The notes beneath the pieces were generated by a model. That model searched no databases and was not told where the DNA came from. It was given only the letters and a program-made list of their open reading frames with translations. Shown here in pieces: positions 56,255 through 64,000 of a stretch of 64,000 nt of DNA (position 1 is its first letter; every line of letters begins with the position of its first letter). The stretch comes from Saccharum officinarum. Lineage: Eukaryota > Streptophyta > Magnoliopsida > Poales > Poaceae. The translations under genes were made by a program, and so were the position numbers. The DNA lies in the NCBI GenBank assembly GCA_020631735.1, contig CM036160.1:7346746-7410745 (forward strand). Direction: 5' to 3'.

Positions 56255-58722
56255 TGTAGGGTCGAGATGGCGGACTAGAGGGGGGGTGAATAGTCCTTTC
56301 TAAAACTTAAACGCGTTGGCTAACCGAAACACATGCGGAATTAAACTTATCGGTCTAGCCAAGACTACACCCTCTATCTAAGTTCACAAGCACCTCACAA
56401 AGATCCTAATTAAGCAACTAAGGTGCTTTCCCTAGCAAGAGCTCTCCTATTTAACTCTAGAGCAAGGTCACACAAACCTATGCACTAGTACTTTGCAAGC
56501 AAGAGGGGACTCCTACACAATTCTAGTAAGCAAAGCGCACAAAGCCTAAGCTCACTAGCAAAGCTCAAAAACAAGGCTACACAAGCCAAATTAGAGAGTG
56601 CAAACTACTTAGCTACACAAACTAAGCAATGTGACTAACAAGGTTACACAAACCGAATTAGCCACGCAAAGGGGAAGCTTCTAGCTACACAAGCAAGAAG
56701 ACAACTAGCAAGCTACACAAGCAAACTAGTTAAGAGAGCAACTACACAAGCACAAGTATATATGAAAGTAAATACAAGCTTGTGTTACACGAAGGCAAAC
56801 CACCGAGAAGAGTAGACGATGTTGACACGGTGATTTTCTCCCGAGGTTCACTTGGTCGCCACCAAGCTACGTCCCGTTGTGTCGACCAACACTTAGATGG
56901 TTCCCCGGTGTGACCCTCAAATCACTTGCCCCTCAAGGCACGCCCCGCAAGGCACCGCAAGACACCACTCTCAAGTGAGGTAGCTCAATGACACGCTACT
57001 AGAGTTGCTCTTCGCGATCCCACGGGGTGAGCACAATCCCCCTCACAAAGCTTCTCCGGAGCCTCGCACAATCTTCTTGCGAGCTTCGACGGAGCCACAA
57101 GCCACCAAGCCGTCTAGGAGGTGGCAACCTCCAAGAGTAACAAGCACCACCGGCTTGCAACACGATCACCTAGTGCCACTCGATGCAATCTCTCAAAGCA
57201 ACGCACTAGAATCGCTCTCTCACTCGATCCGATGAACACTATCAAGCATGAGTGAGTTAGAGGGCTTCCAAGCACTACCACATAAGCCACCAAGGCCAAA
57301 GTGTGCTCAGCTGCCGGCCAAGGCCGGCCACAAGGTCTATTTATAACCCCACAGTCAAATAGAGCCGTTACCCCTCCACTCACGTTTTTCGCGGGACCAC
57401 CGGACGACGCCGGTCGTAACAGACCGGACGCGCTCAACCGCGTCCGGTGTCCCCTGATTTCAAATTCGTCCGTTAGATCTCCAACGGTCACTGCGCGCCA
57501 ACGGTCAAACGAGCCACCGGACGCGCTGTTGCGAACCACCGGACGCGCCGGTGCGCACAGTTCCCGCGCGCACGAAGACAAGACCGGACGCGCTCCTCGC
57601 AACCACCGGACGCCACAGTACCCGCGTCCGGTGCGAGTCCAGTAAGCTCCCTGGACCACCGGACGCGTCCGATGGTGAGGGACCGGACGCGCACCGCGTC
57701 CGAAGACTTCGTGACTCGCTGTTCGCCAGACCGGACGCGCCGGTCCCGTGGGTCACCGGACGCGCCGGTGTCAAACCCTAGCCCGCGCGCCTGACCCGAC
57801 GCTGCACTGACCGGACGCGCCGGTCGCACAGAGCCCGCGTCCGGTGCAGCGTCGGTGCTGCGTCCGGTGCTGCGTCTGTGACCTCCGTTCTCCTCCGTTT
57901 CTTTTCCAACTTTTGGCGCAATAGAAAATAGGCGTTTCACTTTTCCAAAAAAGCGCCGAATCCCGCCTCGCAAGCTCGGCGGGAGGGAGAGAGGAACCCA
58001 AACCCTCTCTACCGCTCAAACTCCACCGCCTTCGCAAATGTGCCAACACCAACAAGTGATCACCACCTTGTGCACGTGTGTTAGCATTTCACAAACATTT
58101 TCTTCGAAGAAATTAGGCACTCAACTTGCCTCGCCACTCGATCCTAACACGTATGCAAAGTTAGATCGCTCAAGTGGCACTAGAATGACCGATATGCAAA
58201 CAAGTTTGCCCCTCTTAATAGTACGGCCATCTATCCTAAACCGGTCATCAACTTCTCTACACACTATGACCGGTGAAATGGAAATGCCCTAGGTTATACC
58301 TTTGCCTTGCGCATTCCACTCCATCTCCTCCGACATTGATGCAACACATGCACCAACCATATCACAAATGATATGATCCACTTCATATCATCATATGACC
58401 TTGGTCCATCGATCTTGACCTCACTTGCTCTTCACCGTTGCGTCGGTCCATCGGCGCCAAGTCTTGCTCAAGCTTCACCGCCTCACGGTCCATCGCTCCA
58501 AAGCCTCCGACTTGCCCTTCACACTTGCAACCGGTCCGTCGAGCCAAGCCTCATCTTGATCTTTTGCCACCTTGGTCACATGACTCCATGTCATGTCTCA
58601 TATGCAATGAGCTCCTACATGACACCATTACCTGTGGACTAATCTCCTGTGTATCTCACATAACCACATATTAGTCCACCTAAGTTGTCACTCAATTACC
58701 AAAACCAAACAAGGACCTTTCA
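56255..58722 (-). repeat. 5' LTR of the gag-only retrotransposon
   Basis: 2,468 bp, nearly identical to 48383-50857. It supplies promoter and start of transcription on the minus strand. Four exact ACCGGACGCGCCGGT copies remain; the fifth has one inserted A. Confidence 0.97.
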
Positions 58723-58889
58723 CATGGCCCTGGCACTCGGCAAAGCTGTGAAACACATGGTAGTGTACACAGCTTTGCCGAGTGTCAGGGCACTGCACTC
58801 GGCAAAGAGACCTGGTAGTGCATTTTTTTGGCAGCTTTGCCGAGTGCTAGGGCAAAAGGCACTTGGGAAAGGCTCTTTGACGAGTGTTG

Positions 58890-59342
58890 ACAAAAAGTTT
58901 TTGTTTTTTTTTGTTTTTTATTTCGATCACTGCAACACAACAAATGACATATATATCACATCCATCACATATATATACCACATCCAGCACCTTATATGTC
59001 ACAATCCATCACACATACCACATGAATCACATCCGTTCACACATGTCACAGTAATTCCATCCATTATTCGACAAGATTCCACATCATTCAACAAGTAGTT
59101 CAAATCCATCACCACAAGTCGCAATAACACATGCATGACAACAAAATTGTCTCAAACAGAAATCCATCGCGAAGAGAACAAGACATGAAACTACAAGCGC
59201 TACTCACTGAAGCGGCCCTTGATGTGGCCATCCTGCTGACGGCGGGGAAGGAAACATCTGCTCGTTCAGAGTGCCCTAAGCTGGGTTGTTCGAACCTGCC
59301 GACTGAGGCTGCACACAGGGAGAGAGATTGCATGAGACAAGA
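58890..59342. other. CACTA internal non-coding region
   Basis: AT-rich with repeated ATATATATCACATCC / CATATATATACCACATCC words at about 58950-59050. No gene supported. Confidence 0.4.
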
Positions 59343-60640
59343 TTAGTTGAATAGCGATTGTAGCAATTTCCTTGCATGTGTGACATTACTCACTGGAGTA
59401 GCGAAGTGAGGAGGTTGAGGTGGACCCATTAACCCAGGAGGCATAGCAGCACCCGTCGTGGTTTGCATCCAGGCAATAATCTCTGCCAACCTTTTCTCCT
59501 GGGCGAGTGTTGTCGGCCTCCCGCATGGCCCGCTCGCCCGCAACCCAGCTCCAGCTCCTCGGCCTCATGTTTGCTTCTTCCACCTGGGCCTACAAATTGT
59601 TGTAAAGCTAATATTAAAATAATGCAAAGGAGATAGAGTTGTGTAAAGATCAATGTACGACAAGTAAAACATGAATAACCTAGAGTGTGTCGACCTGGTG
59701 CTGTGCAGTGCCCAGCCGTGAGCGTATCGGCAGGAGTGAGGAGGCGCTCGTGCTCTGTGCTCGGATCTAGGAGAGAGTGGGAGTAGAGGCCGTGTCGATC
59801 ACGCTATCGCCAATCCAATAGCGGCCATGCTTCTTGCCTTGTCAATCCTCATGATGGTGTTTGCATCAATGTTGTTTGTCCGTGGATCGTACTCCGGCCC
59901 ATGGATCAACCTTGCGCCGCCGTGTACTCTGTGATTTTCTGGTAGGCGCTCGAGTTTGTGTACGCCTCGGCCGGGTCGTCCGGGTTGAAGGAGACGTCGG
60001 ATGACTCCTTGCCCTTGTGTGCCATGGCAAATGCGGCGAACTTGGAGCACTCTTGGCCTTTGATGTGCCGCCGACTGCAAGAATGAAAACAAGATGATTA
60101 GAATTCTTTGTCGAGTTCAACGAAAGCAAGAAGAATAGAAACATGACCACGTACCCATGCTCAGGCGTATCCGGAGAGGTTGTGGTTGCCTTGATGGTGT
60201 GGTACACCTGGCATGAACAAACGCCGCTGCCGGGCAGCCGCGTGCTGAGCGGCCCACTCCGCACTTAACCACCTGTCCACCATCTTCTCCCAAGCCACGG
60301 GGCACCGTTGCACCACCAAGGAATCACCTACACATCATCAAGTAGTTGACATATTAGAAAAACAAGTGATTCATACTTAATCTCAAAAGGAACCAATTTT
60401 AATGTTCTTTAGCTACCTCAAGGAACTAGGGTTTGGTCAGCATCATGTCTTGTTCTCGGATGTCCTTCTTGGTGACCTTCTGTCCAAGCTTCGTCTCATA
60501 GTAATCTATGATGGCCTGGAGTCGCGCCTCATGATGGACGTCGACGACGCGTTTCCTGCAAGCTCGCTTAGCCACGTCAAAGAAGACGATCGGGGTCGCC
60601 AAGGTACTCCGGATCGGCTCCGACGGGCTCTGCCCTGCAA
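59343..60640 (-). pseudogene. CACTA-associated Transposase_24-type (En/Spm) gene remnant
   Basis: Minus-strand blocks in different frames match the plant En/Spm-type Transposase_24 family by pattern. In order they are VVDVHHEARLQAIIDYYETK (60570-60500), then CPVAWEKMVDRWLSAEWAAQ and FMPGVPHHQGNHNLSGY (60300-60160), FAAFAMAHKGKESSDV (about 60040), DPAEAYTNSSAYQKITEYTA (about 59970), LIHGPEYDPRTNNIDANTIM (59900-59840) and a C-terminal piece EKRLAEIIAWMQTT (about 59480). Frameshifts and probable introns separate them. This protein usually accompanies the CACTA transposase; its role is unclear. Family assignment is from memory of the VPHHQGSxNL signature. Confidence 0.72.
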
Positions 60641-60860
60641 AAAACACAATAATGTCAATTCAAAATTTTGGCAGCACCTCTCCTACACGGTGAGGTTTCA
60701 AAACCTGCAAGAAAAACGGCACGATGGCCGACAACCGCATATATATCAACGGCACGACGGCCGACAACCAAAATTATATGGCACGATGGCCAACAACCAC
60801 CGTAATGCGTTTCTATCGTGCAATTGGGACGACGATTTGACCTTACGACGGTGACGGGCC
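60641..60860. repeat. Short GGCACGATGGCC repeats in the CACTA element
   Basis: Near-repeats GGCACGATGGCCGACAACC, GGCACGACGGCCGACAACC and GGCACGATGGCCAACAACC occur at about 60718-60800. Confidence 0.7.
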
Positions 60861-61310
60861 GATCATGCGTCCAAAGTTGAGGGCGTCGTTTGACGGGGAC
60901 GACCGGTCACGAGGTTACGGCGGCGGGTGGATCGATGGGCGGCTCCTCCTCCTCCCGTCGGCCTGCTCTTCCTCCTCCTCCCTTTCCCTTCCTCCTCCTC
61001 CTCCCTTCCTCCCCTCCTCCCGGGCCGCACGGGGGGCTGTCAGGGCCGCCGGGGCGCGCCGAGGGGGACGGGGAGCCGTCGGGGCCGCGCCGCGGACCGC
61101 GAGGCCGCGCAGGGGGGCGTGCCGAGGCCACCGGCGGCCGCGCCGGGCACGCGGGGGGGCGGGGCACGAGCGGGGGTCGCCGGCGGGGCTCACGGGCGGG
61201 GACGTCGGACGGGGGCGGGGGAGCCGGCCGCGTCCACCGGCGGCGCGGGGGAGCCCGGCGGGGGTCGCCGGGGGCGGGGCTCGCGGCCGGGGGTAGGGCT
61301 CGCATGTGAG
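60861..61310. other. Very GC-rich block inside the CACTA element
   Basis: It has a polypyrimidine start (CTCCTCCTCCC type), then G/C-only runs. Long frames in all directions are Arg/Gly/Pro/Ala-rich and compositional. It may be the decayed first exon of the CACTA gene, which is read on the minus strand. Confidence 0.4.
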
Positions 61311-61754
61311 ATGTCTAGGTTTCTAACCATCATACGTGACAACGTGCGCGAAATGTTCTCAATTTTTACCATGGCCTCCACATGTGATGTAAAGACGCGT
61401 CACCAAGTTTCATGATTTTTCAAACTCCGTTTGTATTTATATAAGTAAAAAAACACTTCACCCGCAACTTTGTCCGCCATGTTTCATGTGTGAGATGTTT
61501 GAAACTTCAGGCGTGCTCCTGGAAACGGCCTCAAAATACAATAAGTAACGCAAAATATCATTTTTCCACTCATCGAAATTCCATGATTCGATGCACCTGC
61601 AGTTCAAACTTACATTTCCCAGAAAAATGCAATTAAATGAAATAAATTAAGGATATATAAAAAAAGATCGAAAAATGTGCCAAATTTGAGGATGTACTTC
61701 AACTTAATGTATAAGGGCTGAAGAAAAAGTTTGGAGGCAAAAAAACAAAAAAAT
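61311..61754. other. CACTA subterminal region
   Basis: AT-rich, non-coding sequence between the GC-rich block and the right subterminal repeats. Confidence 0.5.
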
Positions 61755-61991
61755 TATACTTTGCCGAGTGCCTAACGGGGGCACTCGGCGAAAGCTGACG
61801 GCAAGTACCCCCGTCAGCTCTTTGCCGAGGGCCGTCCTTTGCCAAGTGCCGGCACTCGGCAAAGAGGCTCTTTGTAGAGTGCCGGTCTTCGCCGAGTATC
61901 TGGCACTCGGCAAAAAGCTCTTTGCAAGTGCCCAACATTTAGCACTCGGCAAAGCCGGCGGCACTCAGCAAAGCCAAGCTCTCCCGTAGTG

Positions 61992-63020
61992 AACCTTGAT
62001 CCATTAATTTTGGATCTAAAAAGAAAGTTCATTTTTTGTTTTTCCTAGTAAACTTGTTCGTCGTATACTTATGTGCATGCGAGTGGAACTTTGATCCATT
62101 CATTAACTTGTGTAGTTGTTTGGTCCCTCATCTCCTAGTGGCATATTATAGAAGGTGTAAGACTATCTCAATAGTTTGGTAAACCCACTCTTAATCTTTT
62201 ATTGTTATCTACTACCACATAAAAAATATGGACTGTTTCGTCCAATTTTTCTTTTCGTGTGCACGCTCGACGCTCTGGAGGCTCTAGAGGCGTGCCTCGG
62301 TGATTCACGGCACGGAAGAGCCATCAGACGCGGCGTGTCAAATCGACCAAACACTCATTGAACAATAATGTGGGCTATACGAGGTGAATGATAGGTTTTT
62401 TCAGTTTACCGGTATCATGTTGAAAAAAAATCTCAACTTAAGAACAAGTGGGACAAGTTGAGGGTAATTTGACTGCATGGAAAAAAAAATTGATAAGGAA
62501 GCAAACTGGTACTGGTTGGAACTTGGGACAAGGGAACTATCAACGTGAACCCCGACTGGTGGGAAAAAAAACCTAACAAGTGAGCACTTCTCACGTGGTC
62601 TTATATTCATTTGTATATACATGGATTATAGTGCAACCAAACTAGGTATAAGATTAACTCTAAACCTAGTTTTCATAGTCATGATCATAAAACTAGGGAG
62701 TAAAAACATAAGGTCCATTGGCCATGAAGGCGGATGCTACAAGAAATTAAACTACCCAACAGTGGTGAAGCTATATACATCGTCTTGGGTGTGGATGCAC
62801 CCAAAAAATAGAATAACATTGAGTAGATCAAATTTTTCATCATAGTTGCTGCTCAAGTCCATGCATCTATAAGTTCTCTAATTTGCTCTAGCTTGTCACT
62901 GCTATCAAACATAACGCTAATAAACATTTAAAAGCATCACCTTTGCAACATGCCAACAGCGGCTGAGATTTCAGCTGGGCCGTTTTGTAAATGGGGCCAA
63001 GCCAACTATCTTAGTAATGT
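61992..63020. other. Intergenic sequence downstream of F-box copy 5
   Basis: Just outside the CACTA end, GTAAACTTGTTCGTCGTATA and CATGCGAGTGGAACTTTGAT recall sequence on the other side of the element (47513-47580). Near 62700 the words AACATAAGGTCCATTGGCCA and TTAAACTACCCAACAG match the F-box 3' module in minus orientation. No gene frame. Confidence 0.45.
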
Positions 63021-63064
63021 TTAGTCCGTCTCCGCTGGCAATGGCAATTTTCCACAAGCCCAAT
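63021..63064 (-). other. Candidate last exon 2 of F-box copy 5
   Basis: On the minus strand, acceptor ACTTTCCAG precedes ATTGGGCTTGTGG. The in-phase tail is DWACGKLPLPAETD then stop. Confidence 0.5.
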
Positions 63065-63307
63065 CTGGAAAGTACCAAGCACATATACAAGTTAAAAGTC
63101 GCTTATGTATACTATTAATATATTTACAAGAAGAGGAAAAAGAATGTACAGTACAAGGAAAACATAGAACCAACAATTGCGGTTAATAAAAAAGGAAATC
63201 AACTACATCCTATGCGCATCTAGCCAATATACAAAGAAACTAGATTAAATGTGATGTTACATAGTCAGATATTAAGTTTCAAATCAAAACTATCATATAT
63301 TATCATA

Positions 63308-63369
63308 TCAGAGCAAGGGAATAAGGTGTCTCCAATCCACTGGCAATGGCAATATGCTGTTATTACAAT
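63308..63369 (-). other. Last-exon copy 1 of F-box copy 5, acceptor lost
   Basis: The core ATTGTAATAACAGCATATTG is present, but the expected CTTTCAG reads CTTTCAT, so the AG acceptor is missing. The frame would continue CNNSILPLPVDWRHLIPLL. Confidence 0.45.
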
Positions 63370-63837
63370 ATGAAAGCTATACCATGCACAAAACTGTAAA
63401 GGGATGTTTATGAACAGTACCGAGCGTTCACACTTCACACACACATGGTCCATGAGAAATGAGTTAATGCATGTGATCTTATCATGAGACAATTCAAAAA
63501 GTTGGCAAAGGTTGGGATTTATTTTTATAGTAGTAATGAGAAGATTAAAGTGTTGACCATGAAAAGGTTAGTTGAACCTTGCAAATATTGATCAAATAAA
63601 TCAATAATTACATTTGACATTGCATTGCCATATATTCAATTTTCTCAAGCTGTCAAGCATGTGTATTCATTCAAATAAAATCTACAAGTTAGTATTAGAA
63701 GTTGAGAACATAGATATATAGGCCATATATACGGAGAAGTTCAGAACATAGAGGCCATATATTCAGAGGCAGAGGCAGGGATGACTACAAACAAGCAAGG
63801 GGCTTTACTACATGCTCCTACTATGAACCATGCATAC

Positions 63838-64000
63838 CTGGAGAGTAGAACATCATGAAGGGTACGACAGGATGGAGGATCCAAGCCTCGCATACCTTCC
63901 TTGCCCGCCTTGACTTGACATCGATAACGAAAGTGCCAGCATCTGTGCCCACGAAGACGGCATTGACACCCTCTGCAAAACCAATAACATTTGCTTCCTT
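63838..64000 (-). CDS. F-box gene copy 5, 3' end of main exon (runs off window)
   Basis: The minus-strand frame, open to the window edge, reads EANVIGFAEGVNAVFVGTDA, TFVIDVKSRRARKVCE and VVPFMMFYSP. It closes at CCAG before the donor GTATGC (63837), as in copies 1 and 2. It is the C-terminal part of the same F-box family; the F-box itself would lie beyond 64000. The visible part has no lesion. Confidence 0.85.

Larger units (their letters stand above)
48383..58722 (-). mobile_element. Complete Copia-type gag-only LTR retrotransposon
   Basis: LTRs at 48383-50857 and 56255-58722 are nearly identical, start TG and end CA, and are flanked by CATGG (48378-48382 and 58723-58727). The primer site and polypurine tract place the element on the minus strand, so 56255-58722 is the 5' LTR. 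The internal region is 5.4 kb. It has one long frame (Gag-like, 54227-56203) and then 3.4 kb of AT-rich DNA without pol. I count about 5 substitutions and about 13 small indels between the LTRs, so insertion is very recent. The tRNA-Met-like primer site and LTR style suggest a Copia lineage such as SIRE/Maximus (inference). It must rely on proteins supplied in trans. Confidence 0.95.
47932..61991. mobile_element. CACTA transposon, 14 kb, containing a nested retrotransposon
   Basis: The left end CACTACCGGAGAC (47932) and right end CTCTCCCGTAGTG (61991) are inverted CACTA termini flanked by AAC (47929-47931 and 61992-61994). Subterminal TTTGCCGAGTG / CACTCGGCAAAG repeats fill 47950-48380 at the left and recur at 58725-58880 and 61755-61975. 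Without the Copia insertion (10,340 bp plus its 5 bp duplication) the element is about 3.7 kb. It keeps a decayed Transposase_24-type coding region at 59343-60640 but no tnp2-type transposase, so it is non-autonomous. Confidence 0.9.

Noticed and set aside
60865..61415. Several long frames of 130-160 codons on both strands
   Set aside because: The DNA is almost pure G/C, which suppresses stop codons in every frame. There is no domain, and opposing strands score alike.

Overview
This is nuclear DNA from a flowering plant, almost certainly a grass and probably a panicoid one (my inference). The reasons are GC-rich exons with AT-rich introns, CACTA transposons carrying the subterminal word TTTGCCGAGTG, Stowaway and Tourist MITEs, an expanded F-box family, and dense nested LTR retrotransposons. 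No bacterial, plasmid, CRISPR or operon-like feature is present. A run of 100 N at 14079-14178 is an assembly gap.

Layout. 1-2.4 kb: MITEs and the 3' end of an antisense LINE. 2.4-7.5 kb: a two-exon BTB/POZ gene on the minus strand with a duplicated segment upstream. 7.5-12 kb: MITEs, including a 510 bp hairpin and two inverted Tourist copies on either side of an intact tRNA-Glu(TTC). 12.7-13.9 kb: a decayed multi-exon pseudogene that reads as the PUL domain of a PLAA/Doa1-type protein. 14-30.3 kb: repeat-rich DNA built on degenerate units of about 1.1 kb, interrupted by a solo LTR, two short CACTA elements, a MULE with long inverted repeats, an LRR pseudogene and several MITEs.

30.4-45.5 kb, plus the last 1 kb: a family of five related F-box genes. 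Only one (44389-45531, minus) is open from end to end. Three are broken by frameshifts, a 1 kb insertion or retroelement fusion, and one runs off the window. Each of four members is followed, in its own orientation, by two to four copies of a short exon-like cassette with a splice acceptor and the reading-frame core D-C-T-S-S-K-L-P. They look like multiplied alternative last exons and are the most unusual structure I see.

47.9-62.0 kb: a degraded CACTA transposon (3 bp target duplication AAC) into which a very young 10.3 kb Copia-type LTR retrotransposon has jumped (5 bp target duplication CATGG). That element lies on the minus strand and encodes only a 658-residue Gag-like protein with four CCHC zinc knuckles. 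No protease, integrase or reverse transcriptase frame is visible.

The genes do not form a pathway. The BTB protein and F-box proteins both belong to ubiquitin-ligase adaptor classes and PLAA is a ubiquitin-binding factor, but I see no evidence that this proximity is functional.
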